This document shows, in pieces, positions 25,851 through 37,331 of a DNA stretch of 64,000 nt. The first letter of the stretch is position 1. Each line of letters starts with the position of its first letter. The stretch is from Chenopodium formosanum (Eukaryota > Streptophyta > Magnoliopsida > Caryophyllales > Amaranthaceae). The translations under genes and the position numbers were made by a program. Under the pieces are notes generated by a model that was not told the origin of the DNA, made no database searches, and saw only the letters and a list, made by a program, of their open reading frames with translations. The stretch lies in assembly GCA_024500155.1 (NCBI GenBank), contig CM044863.1:7495501-7559500 (forward strand), given 5' to 3'.

Positions 25851-26160
25851 ATTAAGAGGAAAATTCATCCCTAGCATACTCCCCTTTGTAGAAAGGGGTC
25901 CCTATTGACAAGTGTGGAAAGAAGGAGTTTTCCATGGTTGAAGGGTTGATGAAAGAGACACTAAAGTAATTTGGTTTTCTCGATGACTGGCTTTAAATTT
26001 AAGGGTGAAGGTGCCAAGAAATGTGAAATGTAACGAAGAGAAGACTTTTCTTGATAGGAAGTGGGTCTTAGAAAACAATAATGTAGATAATGAGAATTTA
26101 CGGATTTTGATAAATCTTCGTTAGAGAACCTAGTCACACATAAATCCACAAATTATCTAC
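25851..26160. repeat. 3' flank block shared with 33740-34075
   Basis: GAAGGTGCCAAGAAA, TCTTGATAGGAAGTGGGTCTTA and AAATCTTCGTTA(G/A)AGA occur in the same order here and at 33890-34040. The decayed copy and AP2 were therefore duplicated with their 3' flanks; in the AP2 copy the flank was pushed away by the copia insertion. Confidence 0.75.
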
Positions 26161-26419
26161 CAAATATTTTCTCAGACCTTATTTATTGTTTTCTCGTTCT
26201 TATAATTTCATTGACTTGTTCCCTATTAATCAAACACAACACCACCCGATTTTCAAACATATACATCAATCATTATATTCCGATTAAATTAAATTTTTTC
26301 CCGTTATATATGTTGTTTTTAACATAATTCCATGTTTATATGTCTTTTTACAAATTCTCACTATTGTTAATTTCTTTGTATGGCTTGTCACAATGTCTTA
26401 ACTATAGGGTTTTTAATTC

Positions 26420-26745
26420 AACAAGTCTTGTGTAAGACGGGTGTACATTAATTTTATTGTGAGACGGTCAGGTTGAGGATAACTTTAATTATTTTTATGG
26501 TAACTTTAACTCCTTAAAAGGTAACTTTTTCGTAAGTTTGAATTTATTTTAATGTGTAATTTTGTTATTGATTCATGATTGCATACTATAAAGGGTAATA
26601 TGATTAATCTAATACATTATAAGTTTTTTGTAAGATATAATTTATTATTGGAAAAGTAATAATTTTTATGGTATAAAGGATAACTTTAAATACTTTTAAG
26701 GTTATTTTAACCCGTCTTACAATAAATTAACATACACTTGCCTTT
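26420..26745. mobile_element. MITE-like inverted-repeat element
   Basis: GTGTACATTAATTTTATTGTGAGACGG near the left end has an inverted counterpart near the right end: the reverse complement of about 26709-26742 reads GTGTATGTTAATTTATTGTAAGACGGG. The interior is AT-rich with no coding sequence. Superfamily not assigned. Confidence 0.5.
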
Positions 26746-26814
26746 TTGAAGAATTTGTACTTTTAATTTTTTTTTTTTTTTTTTTTTTTTTTTGAGTGCA
26801 GACCGCTTCTACAA

Positions 26815-26890
26815 TTCAAGCTGAAAGCATAACCAACTATTAGCTAGTAAACGAAGACCTTGACTTAAATGAGCCTTAACATTGATCATC
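26815..26890 (+). repeat. Orphan protease-promoter relic
   Basis: TAGCTAGTAAACGAAGACCT and TTGACTTAAATGAGCCTTAAC match the AP2 promoter at 27645-27690, including the TTGACT core (26860-26865), but no protease coding sequence follows. It appears to be left over from another duplication round. Confidence 0.65.
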
Positions 26891-27664
26891 TGAACAAATA
26901 TACTTACGTAATACACTAGTACTCCGTATTAAAAATAAAGTTAAACGTATCACTTTCTTCATTCATAAAAGAGCATACATGCCGTAGTGTTAATTTAAAA
27001 TAAAAGAACAAAAAAAGTATAATAAAACAAAATTACATACACAGTCGAGATCATGCATTACCTATGGTTCGATTAATGATCAATTGATCAATTATTTATG
27101 CACGCATGCATGTTCTTATGTTGCACTTTTGATATTTATATGTCCATCCATGAACTCGTTCTTGAAAACATATGTCAGGTATCTTAGATAAGGCAATGAA
27201 AAATTTAAGGCACCTGTAATAATTTAAATGTTTGACACACCTTAAATTGTGACAAAAAAGAACTAAAATTGAGAAATTACTTGAGTACCATCCCAAAATA
27301 ATTATAAATTAAGCAACTGTGTTTTTTGTTTTTTTAATCAAAATACACCATTCTTAAATTCAAATAGTTTATTAATGGAATTTAGCCACTTATTAAAAAA
27401 AAATAATATTCTTCTATATTAAACCTAACTTCTAATGTAATTAATTTACCTTATCGATATCTACACCTTATCGATTAGAGCTATCGTGAAATAAATTGAC
27501 CTTCTTTTCATGTATCTTTGTCAAGCTTAATTTCTTTGTATGTATGTCTTGTCATATTTGCTTAATAATCATAGTGTTCATATTTTCTTCCTTAAGCGTG
27601 TACGTACATAGACCACTTCAACTAATTGAAAACTTAACCAGCTAATTGCTAGTAAACGAAGACC

Positions 27665-27710
27665 TTGACTTGGATTTACCTTAACATGGATCATTAGCCA
27701 TTATAAATAA
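27665..27710 (+). promoter_or_regulatory. AP2 promoter: W-box core and TATA box
   Basis: TTGACT (27665-27670, WRKY-type W-box core) lies 97 bases before the ATG, and TATAAATA (27702-27709) lies 60 bases before it. The GAAGACCTTGACT block is conserved in the relic copies, and in shorter form before AP3 and AP4. Confidence 0.55.
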
Positions 27711-27761
27711 AACCCATATGCTAACTATGCAAAGTCACAGCTTAAACACTCTTTCTCAGCC

Positions 27762-29147
27762 ATGACCTACTTATTGCATGCTTTAGCTTTGGCTAATATG
27801 ATCTTCCATATTATGCTAGTATCCTTACTCTTAAAAGTACCTAATTATCATATCATGGTTGAAGCTAGAAACTTAGTTTCTAGCCATGTTTTCTCGATGG
27901 ATCTAATCCATCGTAACTCTCCTCACTCTCCCTACTACGACGAGTCTTCCATGACTCCTCAAGCGCGCCTTAGACCCTCAGTCTCACATGGCCATAGGAT
28001 TCACCCGTCGTCTACATACTATGAGAAAAAAGATAGCATTAATTCAAATTTAGTCCCTAATGGAGGAGATTACCTTATAAAAATTGCTCTTGGTACTCCA
28101 GCAGTCGAATTCTTAGCCAATGCCGATACTGGGAGTGACCTTATATGGTTGCAATGCTCTCCCTGCGACATATGTATCCCCCAAAAATCACCATTATTCG
28201 ACCCAACAAAATCTTCCACTTTCCATACAATACCTTGCAACTCTCAATCTTGTGATCATCCTGATGTTATTAGTGGATGTCCCTCTAACAACACCAAAAG
28301 TGATGGTCTACCATGTATTTATGGTGTGACCTATGGAGATGGTACAACTAGTGTTGGTATCCTAGCGACGGACACATTAAACTTCCCTCCAGTCGATAAT
28401 CATGTTACGACCCAAACTAGTTCATACCCTTCCTCTATAATTGGATGTGGAATTGACAATTATGGTTATTTTGGTAACCAAGGGGATGGGATTGTTGGAC
28501 TAGGGGCCGGTCCATTATCCCTAGTCTCACAACTTGGGCCAAAAATTAACTATAAGTTCTCATATTGCTTGGCACCCCAGTCTTCAGGGGTCAATAGTAA
28601 GCTCAACTTTGGGGCCGATCTAACAAGCCCCAAAGTTGTATCGACCCCCTTCACAACTGGGGATCATTCTACATATTACTACCACCTCACTCTCGATGCC
28701 ATTACTATTGGGAATAGTTCGGTCCCCATGGACCACAAAGATGTGGTCATCGATTCTGGTACAACTCTTACTTATCTACCTCCCAAAGTGTACAATGGTG
28801 TTAAAAGTGCTATAACGAGTGCCATTCGGCTTAGCCCAATGCCCAAGCCGGTTAAGGGGTATGACCTTTGTTACGAAACAAGACAATCGTTGGGTTCGGA
28901 TGGGGAGCTCAACCCTCCGGACGTAGTGTTCCATTTTGAGGGGGCAGATGTTGTATTAAAGGTAGAAAACAGTTTTAGGGTGGTAGCAACTAAGAATGTT
29001 GTTATTTCTTGTTTGGCAATCGTACCTACAGATGATATGGTTCATACATCCATATTTGGGAATGTTGCTCAAGTTAACTTTGAGGTTGGGTATGATTTAC
29101 AAGAAAAAAGGGTATCATTTGTTCCAACAGACTGCACCAAGTATTAA
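27762..29147 (+). CDS. AP2: CDR1-like secreted aspartic protease
   Basis: Single exon, 461 aa. It has a signal peptide (residues 1 to about 34, with MIFHIMLVSLLLKV) and a pro-region with the CDR1-group signature DLIHRNSPHSPYYDESSM. Catalytic motifs are ADTGSDLIW (D about 122) and VIDSGTTLTY (D about 331). The flap is YGDGT (about 191). The cysteine pattern is CSPCDIC...C...SCDHPD. The C-terminus is VPTDCTKY. All hallmark residues are present and the frame is open. The family acts outside the cell; Arabidopsis CDR1 is linked to disease-resistance signalling, which is the likeliest role by homology only. A copia element begins 81 bases after the stop, probably in or next to the 3' UTR. Confidence 0.92.
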   Translation: MTYLLHALALANMIFHIMLVSLLLKVPNYHIMVEARNLVSSHVFSMDLIHRNSPHSPYYDESSMTPQARLRPSVSHGHRIHPSSTYYEKKDSINSNLVPNGGDYLIKIALGTPAVEFLANADTGSDLIWLQCSPCDICIPQKSPLFDPTKSSTFHTIPCNSQSCDHPDVISGCPSNNTKSDGLPCIYGVTYGDGTTSVGILATDTLNFPPVDNHVTTQTSSYPSSIIGCGIDNYGYFGNQGDGIVGLGAGPLSLVSQLGPKINYKFSYCLAPQSSGVNSKLNFGADLTSPKVVSTPFTTGDHSTYYYHLTLDAITIGNSSVPMDHKDVVIDSGTTLTYLPPKVYNGVKSAITSAIRLSPMPKPVKGYDLCYETRQSLGSDGELNPPDVVFHFEGADVVLKVENSFRVVATKNVVISCLAIVPTDDMVHTSIFGNVAQVNFEVGYDLQEKRVSFVPTDCTKY

Positions 29148-29228
29148 ATTCCATCAAAGTTGTTGCTATATATTCATGTTTCACACTATCATTAATAAAG
29201 AAAAATAGGGAACGTTTTGGGGAAAAAG

Positions 29229-29391
29229 TGTCAAGCTCAAGAAAATATTTAGGAGAAAACGGCTTGATAAGCCTTTACCATTAATCACATATATTTAGGC
29301 TTACAACATTAACCTAACTTGCCATAAAACTCCTAACAAGATATATACAAATATATTCACAAAGTGTATCTAACTTAAATATATCCTAACA
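29229..29391 (-). repeat. 3' LTR of degraded copia element
   Basis: 163 bp with TG...CA ends. It is followed on the + strand by CTCCCCATCAAGTTGG, the complement of a short purine-rich tract. Confidence 0.88.
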
Positions 29392-29398
29392 CTCCCCA

Positions 29399-32300
29399 TC
29401 AAGTTGGAGCATGTAAATCACGAATGCCCAACTTGTTAAGGAGAAAACCAAACTGTCGCTTCCCAAGTGCCTTCGTCAAAATATCTGCTAACTGATGATC
29501 TGTAGGAACATATGCAGTAGCTAGATTACCATTCACCAACTCATCACGAACAAAGTGACAATCCGCCTCTATATGCTTAGTACGATCATGAAAAACAGGA
29601 TTTTTAGCAATATGAAGAGCAGATTGACTATCACAATACAACTTCATAGGCTTTGGATGCAAAATACCAAGAGAGAACAACAAAGATTTCAACCACTTTA
29701 ATTCACAAGTAGTAACTGCCATAGCACGATACTCAGCTTCTGAAGAAGAACGAGCAACTGTCGGTTGTTTCTTAGTCTTCCATGAGACAGGGGAACGACC
29801 AAGAAAAACCATATAACCAGACAAAGAACGACGAGTCAGAGGACATGCCGCCCAATCATTATCACAGAAAGCCGTCAAGCACATGTCCTTCATAGGACGT
29901 AACAATATACCTTGACCAGGACTACCTTTAATATAGTGTAGTACTCTGATTGCAGCATCCCAATGTTGCACCTGCGGGTTACTCAAAAACTGTGCAAGAA
30001 TATGAACAGAGTAACTCAACTCTAGACGAGTTACAGATAAATAAACAAGTTGCCTAACTAAGCGACGATAGTGATCAGGTTGGGAGAATGACTCCCCCTC
30101 GGCATATGCCAAACGATGGTTCTGCTCCATAGGAGTATCAATAGGCTTACAACCTAACATTCCTGTTCAAATAACACATCCAAAGCATATTTACATTGAG
30201 ATAAAAATATACCTTCCGGACCACGGGAAACTTCAATCCCCAAAAAATACTTCAACACACCAAGGTCTTTCATATGAAAGCAAGTACTCAAATATTTTTT
30301 AAAACGAATTATTGCATCATGAGACAAACCAACAATAATTAGATCATCAACATACACAAGAACATGAAGGGAGACCGTACCCTGAATATAACTGAATAAA
30401 GAATAATCTGCATATGATTGCTTAAAACCATAAGATTTCAAAGCATTAGACAATTTAGAAAACCACTGACGAGGAGCCTGTTTCAAACCATATAGAAACT
30501 TACGCAGCCTACAAACCTTCCCTGGAGTAGGACAATTATAACCCGGAGGTAACTGCATATATACTTCCTCCGCCAAATCTCCATGAAGAAAGACATTATG
30601 AACATCCAATTGATGCAGCTCCCAATTCAAAGAAGAAGCAACAGAGAGAAAAAGTCTAACAGTACCCATTTTTGCCACAGGGGCAAAAGTTTCATTATAA
30701 TCAACACCTGTAACTTGTCGATTGCCATACACAACAAGACGACCTTTAAGTCGCTCTACTTCACCTGTAGAAGTATATTTAATTTTATATACCCAACCAC
30801 TACCAATAGCCTTCTTACATGGAAGTAAGTCCTCCAATGTCCACGTGCCATTTCGTTCAAGAGCATCAATTTCTACTTTCATCGCCATACGCCACCCTTC
30901 ATGTTTCACAACTTCCTTAAACGAGGAAGGCTCTTTACCCTTTGTAACTGCTGTCAGAAAACACTTATGTCTCATAGAAAAATTGTTATAATCAACATAA
31001 CAAGCTATATCAAAATGTTTACCTGAAGAATGTGATTGACAAGCGGAAGTAGTTGTTGAAGGAGTGGGGTCTATTGCTTGATGAACAACCATATTAGTCA
31101 CATAACCACGGAGCTTTGAGGACGGAATTTTGATACGATGATCGTGACCCAACACTTCACCATTATTGGGAGTTGTATCCCCTGACACATCACTATAAGT
31201 ACCCGTACTCCCCCTTGAGTCAAGGGAGGCAGTAGCAACATCATCACCAGAAGGAACATTACTAGGCACATGTAAAGTTTGATTACCCTCACTTACAATA
31301 TGTGGATCAACAATAGCATGCAACTCATGCATTAAATCCATATCACAAGCACTACTAACTTCAGGTACAGTAGGTGAAAAAGCATGCAAATCACTAACAT
31401 AATCTTCATCATCCCATAAACGAACCTGATTAAAATAATTCTCCCATTGCACCTTTTCTAATTCATCAAAGTGCTCAATAAAGGGAAATTTGTCTTCAAC
31501 AAATTTAACATCACGACTTATTATAAATTCATTAGACTCCAAATCATAAAAATGCCAACCCTTTTTTCCGAAAGGATAACCAACAAATATGCACCTCCTA
31601 GATTTTGAGTCAAATTTATCTTTACCAAGAGAATTATTCAACACATAACTCAAACACCAAAAAACACGTACTTCATCATAAGAGGGGGGTTTCCCAAACA
31701 AACATTCATGAGGGGTTTTTCCACCTAAAATAGAAGTTGGAGTCAAATTAATAAGATGAACAGCGGCCAAAACACATTCTCCCCAAAAATACTTAGGCAA
31801 TTTAGCTTGGAAACGTAAAGCACGAGCAACATTCAAAATATGTTTATGTTTCCTTTCAACACAACCATTTTGTTGAGCAGTATCCACACATGAAGTTTGA
31901 TATACTATCCCTTTCTTATCAAAAAACGACTTCAAACACAAGAACTCTTGCCCATTATCACTTCGTAAAACTTTAATCTTTTTATTAAATTGAGTTATGA
32001 TTAAAGCATATAAATCACGAATTAACTTCCCTACTTCATGTTAACCATCAAATAAACCCAAGTAGCACGGGAGAAATCATCAACAATAGTAAGGAAATAT
32101 CTAGCATTGCAACTAGATGATACTCTATTTGGACCCCACTATCAAATCACATAAAGCAGTGCTCTATTCACACTTGAAGGAAAGGAATTACGGGGTTGTT
32201 TACCCATAAAACAAATATGACAATCAAATGCACCACACTTTTTATTTTTACGACTACTAGCTACTCCAGATAAAGACATAACAACTTTCATCGAAGGATG

Positions 32301-32903
32301 ACCTAAACGTCTATGCCATAACATACTTGTATCTAGAGCTTCTATTGAATTTGCTTGATGGACATGAGCACGAACCGACCGAAAGAGATAGACCCCATTA
32401 CACTGCACCCCCGCTTCAATCAGGTTCTTCAAAGTGCGGTCCTGAATAGTACATAGCTTGTTAGTGAAAAGAACAATATATTCATGCTTTTCTAATAATT
32501 GAGACACGGACAATAAGTTACAATGTAATTCAGGAACAAATAAAACATCTTCTAGTATGAAACCATCACTCAATTTAATTTTTCCTTCTTTAGTGGCCGT
32601 AGTACTTTTTCCATTAGGCAAACCAACTGGAGATAAAATATCACACAAATCATAAAACAAATTGAAATCACCCGACATATGATTTGACGCTCCGATATCA
32701 ATTATCCACTCATTAGAACAATAAGTACAGTGTGATGATATATCATTGGAGGAAGTAGAGGATTTAGAAGTCTTAATTGCTTTCAAGAATTGCACCCACT
32801 GATCATTAGTTAAAGTGGGAGCAGAAGCACGATCATCGTCAATCACCTCTTGTGAACTTGTCTGCCAAGAACTCTTAGAAGTATGATTACCCCCACCAAC
32901 CAT
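29399..32903 (-). pseudogene. copia pol remnant (PR-IN-RT-RNase H), frameshifted
   Basis: Read on the minus strand. 32903-32142 holds the protease motif IDIGASNHMSGD, where the usual D-S/T-G-A has Ile in place of Ser/Thr, and the pre-integrase LWHRRLGHPS. The integrase core is broken near 32140 and 32040 (frameshifts) although YFLTIVDDFSRA is still legible. About 31990-30154 carries integrase RSDNGQEF and QQNGCVERKH, then RT with DVHNVFLHGD and YVDDLIIVG. A single-base frameshift at about 30157 separates the final RT/RNase H part (30160-29399; FCDNDWA, DSQSALHIAKNP). Gag and the zinc knuckle are absent; the frame begins about 300 bases after the 5' LTR. Confidence 0.88.
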
Positions 32904-33204
32904 TACTCCTCAACACACGAACAAATCACCAAAAAATACACACAAGACGGAAGCACACAGCAAGCAATCGGACACCACAACACACACTGCAACATGCACA
33001 CCTGACCCAAACGGATCAAGCGCTACACACACTTGAATAAACAAACCAGAAATTAGGGATTCAGAACCCTAAATTCGACCAAACCAATTTTTGTGTAAAA
33101 AAAAATCGAAACCCCAAACTCACAAATTTGCGGAAAAAAAAATAACGGAATAACAAACCAGGATCGAACAAAAATCTCTAGAAATTAAAAAGGCTGTGAT
33201 ACCA

Positions 33205-33366
33205 TGTCAAGCTCAAGAAAATATTTAGGAGAAAACGGCTTGATAAGCCTTTACCATTAATCACATATATTTAGGCTTACAGCATTAACCTAACTTGCCA
33301 TAAAACTCCTAACAAAATATATACAAATATATTCACAAAGTGTATCTAACTTAAATATATCCTAAC
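33205..33366 (-). repeat. 5' LTR of degraded copia element
   Basis: Matches the 3' LTR except two interior substitutions (near positions 77 and 111 of the LTR) and a missing terminal base. The PBS adjoins it at 33193-33204. Confidence 0.88.
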
Positions 33367-34487
33367 GAAAGCGTGATGATCTTTCATTATTTATGATTTT
33401 CCTTGATAACTAACCATGTGAGATGAATTCCATTCAATATGAATACTATTCCACAAAAAGGTTTCAATGTTCATATTTTTCTATTAATCTATTTCGATAC
33501 TAAAATAAATACTATTAAAGGATAATCTTGAAATTTTATGTTAATATTTTTCTACTAATATATTACTGTACTACTGTAGTGATGTATGGTTTACATAATC
33601 ATGAACAATGGTATATCTCATAAAGACAATTTTTTTTTAATGGGTTTACATTTTTTTTTTTGAACGGATTTTTAATGGTTTACATATTCACGCAAAGATT
33701 TTTTTTTTTTTTTTTAATAAAAAAAAAAGAAGAATATTCATTGATAATCCCATTTCTAGCTAAAAAGCAAGGAGTCACTATTGATTTGTGTGTGAAAAGA
33801 AGAAGAAATTCTCTACGATTGTAGGGTTGCAAAAAGAAACAGAAAGGTATTTTGATTGTAACAATGAGTGGATTGAAATGAAGGGGTGAAGTAAAGGTGC
33901 CAAGAAACAATGTGAAAGTAACAAAAGAAAGGCTTGTCTTGATAGGAAGTGGGTCTTATATATATATAAATTAAAACAACAATAATGTAGCTATACTGGC
34001 TATTGAGAATGTACTATGCTTTATAAATCTTCGTTAAAGAGTCTGGTCAGTGGTCACACATAAATTTACCAAAATTTCAACCAAAAAACAATTAGTACGA
34101 GTTATTGGCAAGTATTCCGATCCATTAGTTTTATATGCTTACTGTTCTCCTCTCTTATATTTCAAAATGGGATATATTGTCCTAATTCACACTTGTATAA
34201 GGTCCCATTCACTTCATCTTATTTTTGCTGAAGATAAATTATTTTTACTGAATTGAAATTATTTTTACTGAATATTTTTTTTTTAAGGTGAAGTGATCAG
34301 GGACACTGTTAAGTGTTAATAAATCTAGTCTATGTATGATAATATTTAATTCTATATATATCCAATAATTTACAGAAAATTATCTATACCATATATATCA
34401 CCAGAACATTCCTTGTAGGAAGATAAAACTTATTAATAAGTCCAAGATAATTTGACAAAGTTTGGTTTTATACTACTCAAAAGTTAT

Positions 34488-34542
<55 letters not shown>

Positions 34543-35322
34543 AGGAGAACTCAAAAGTTAATTCGTAACAATTTCGTCTTTTCACACAATCCTTCTAGAA
34601 TGATGATTAAAGTAAGCGCGTATAGCATATTTGGATTCATACTAACTAGCAGTGGGATTATTGTCTATCGATTGAACATATATACCGTGACTTAGCTTAT
34701 TAGGAGCAAGCCAGGAAGTCTTGGTCTTTCTTACTTAATTGTTAACTGTACTGTCCACTAATTAACTGTACCGAGTTAAATCTAAAAGAACACGAAGTAT
34801 TCTCTTCGTTTCATGATATCTTACCCATTTTGAGTTTTCGCACTATCTATTTATGTGCTTGCTTTGAGCATGTATTTTTTTTTTTTGCTACTAAACAAAT
34901 TAAACAACCAAGGTTATCATGACAATGTAGTTATGCAGTTAAATTACTCTAAATGTATATTTTCTAAGTTATTTATTTTTTGTTTATTATAAAGATTCTC
35001 CCTGTTTTTTTTGGTATTACAAAAAAAAAAAAAAAAAATTTATTATAATTACTTCTTACAGATTTGCAAATTAAAAATCAAGACGAATGCGACAATATCT
35101 CACATGACAATTATGATTTAAGGCCCCGTTTAAAAAAAAAAAAAAAAAAAGAGTATAATTTATGGTATACTGAACAAATTTTGTGATTGAACCTTCCAAG
35201 ATGGAAATAACATATGGAGTATTAAAGATTAAAGGTGCATTTTTTGGCAAATTAAGCTTATTAGTTAACATGAATAAAGTAGTATGAAAACAAGGTAAAA
35301 TGACACAAGAAAACAAAAGACC
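33367..35322. other. Intergenic: displaced AP2 3' flank, homopolymers, shared block
   Basis: 33740-34075 repeats the 3' flank seen at 25851-26160. About 34370-34880 is homologous to 38380-38790 and 48230-48660 (GATAATTTGACAAAGTTTGGT; GATATCTTACCCATTTTGA). A T tract of about 50 lies at 34492-34541, and A/T runs lie at 33699-33730, 35020-35038 and 35132-35149. No gene was recognised. Confidence 0.6.
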
Positions 35323-35442
35323 TTGACTACACTAGACATAGTAAACGACGCAAATCCCGCAAATTGCATTGCGTAGTAATGTAGTATGTTGTATGCATCT
35401 ATTTGCCTTGAAAAGGACATGATCATAGACTTTGCTTATATA
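35323..35442 (+). promoter_or_regulatory. AP3 promoter: W-box core and TATA box
   Basis: TTGACT (35323-35328, in AAAAGACCTTGACTACAC) lies 200 bases before the start codon. TATATA (35437-35442, in TTGCTTATATAGACCC) lies 86 before it. Both are kept at similar spacing before AP4. Confidence 0.5.
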
Positions 35443-35522
35443 GACCCATGTTAACCGTGTAACTACTTAACCATAACACATCTATTATTAGCCATTGGCA
35501 CAAACTTTTCTTAGCAACCAAC

Positions 35523-36082
35523 ATGCATGCTTATAATTTGCCTAACATCCTTCTAATTCTTTTGCTAGCATCATCCTCAATCTTAGACCCCCCTAATTCG
35601 ATCTCAGTCGAGGCTCGAAAATTAGCCACTTCTAATAATGTCTTCAAGGTCGAACTCATCCATCGCGATTCACCACTTTCGCCTTACTACAACTCTTCCA
35701 TGACACTACAAGAGCGCCTAAAGAGAGCACCTCTAGGCTATATATCACATGGCCACAACATTCAACTATCCTCAACATTTTATAACCTAAATGATGAAAA
35801 AACATACGCTTTAGTCCCTAATGGTGGAGGATACCTCATGAAAATCGCCCTTGGTACCCCAAAAGTCGAATTTTTAGCCGTGGCAGACACAGGTAGTGAC
35901 CTTATTTGGGTCCAATGTCAACCTTGTAACAATTGTTTCCAACAAAAATCTCCACTCTTCGACCCATCCAAATCTTCGACCTACCATGAAATCCCTTGCA
36001 ATTCTCCGGATTGCACCCATCCAGACCTTAAAAGTGGTTGTGCTTCGAATAATTATAACAACAATAACAATAACGAGTCATT

Positions 36083-36121
<39 letters not shown>

Positions 36122-36920
36122 GTGTTTATATGAGTGTATTTACGGTGATAATACTCAAACTACCGGCGTCCTAGCCACTGAAACACTTACCTTACCCTTT
36201 CCTGATGCTACCTCGCCGAGTCTTTCGACCACATCCATTTTCGGGTGTGGGACGGACCAACAAGGCTCTCTTGGCACCCAAGGAGAGGGGATCGTAGGAC
36301 TAGGGACAGGCCCGTCTTCCTTGATATCACAACTCGGTTCAAAAATCAACTACAAGTTCTCCTACTGCTTAGCTCCTTTAACCTCCGACGTCTCAAGCAA
36401 GCTTACCTTCGGAGCCGATGTAACAGGCTCCAAAGTAGTGTCAACTCCCTTCCAAATAGGAGAACGCCCCACATTCTACCACCTTACCCTCGACAGCATT
36501 AGCGTCGAGGGTAGGGATAACCCGGTCCAAATCCCGGTAGGTATGGACGTGATCATCGACTCTGGTACCACTCTTACAATGCTCCCATCGAGCATCTACA
36601 ACGACTTAAGGGCTGCTTTGGTGAATGCCATTGGACTTAACACGGTACCGAGCCCAATCGAAGGTTACGACCTCTGTTACAATACAGAGTCATCAGGTCA
36701 ATTTAGCCCTCCAAACGTTGCATTCCAATTTCAAGGGGCCGAAGTTGTGTTAAAGACAATCAATACATTTCGGCAAATTGAGGACAATGTGAGTTGCTTG
36801 GCAATGTTAGCGACGGATAGTACTCCGATATTTGGGAACATTGCTCAAGTTAATTTCGAGGTCGGGTATGATTTACAAGCTAATCAAGTTTCTTTTGCTC
36901 CAGCAGATTGTACTAATTAA
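35523..36920 (+). CDS. AP3: CDR1-like secreted aspartic protease with poly-Ser insert
   Basis: Single exon, 465 aa. It has a signal peptide (LPNILLILLLASSS) and the pro-region motif ELIHRDSPLSPYYNSSM. Catalytic motifs are ADTGSDLIW (D about 122) and IIDSGTTLTM (D about 346). The flap is YGDNT (about 207; AP1 and AP2 have YGDGT). A low-complexity loop of Asn (about 176-184) and then Ser (about 187-200, from TCA repeats at 36080-36120) sits between the cysteine-rich loop and the flap; AP4 has a much shorter version. It ends PADCTN, one Lys-Tyr shorter than AP1/AP2. AP4 is its closest relative, sharing promoter and 3' flank. Intact as read. Confidence 0.92.
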
Positions 36921-37287
36921 GTACTAACTAGCTTTAATTAATCGTTATTTCTATTTTTACATTGTACTTCCTTATGATAAGGTTTGTTTGTATGGGCACA
37001 AGTATGTTTATATTGCTATTTCTTCATGTAATGAACGTTTCGATTTTCTGTATCAATAAGCTATATGTTTCATATATGTCTTATATATCGTACTTCCTAA
37101 TGGTAACATTTGCCTTATATATATGGAGTATGTTTTAGAAAAGTTATTATACCATTTTGAAATAAAGTTCCTTTTATTTTTGTTTTTTTTTTAAAAAAAA
37201 AGACTTTAGATTGAAGTAATGCAAGTACGTAGGGTCGTGGTAATAATTATGTAGAGGTCGATTTAATTGATTGAAGCTCATTCCTTT

Positions 37288-37331
<44 letters not shown>

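Larger units (their letters stand above)
29229..33366 (-). mobile_element. Ty1/copia retrotransposon, gag-less degraded copy
   Basis: LTRs are at 29229-29391 (163 bp, + strand TGTCAAG...CCTAACA) and 33205-33366. They differ by two substitutions plus the last base by eye. The element is on the minus strand: the PBS, read on that strand, is TGGTATCACAGC (33204-33193), next to the 5' LTR and complementary to initiator tRNA-Met type 3' ends. The flanks AAAAG (29224-29228) and GAAAG (33367-33371) are an imperfect 5-bp target duplication. Short LTRs and a 4.1-kb length suggest the Ale/Retrofit lineage. Gag is almost wholly missing and pol is broken (see the pol entry), so it cannot transpose on its own. 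Confidence 0.9.
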
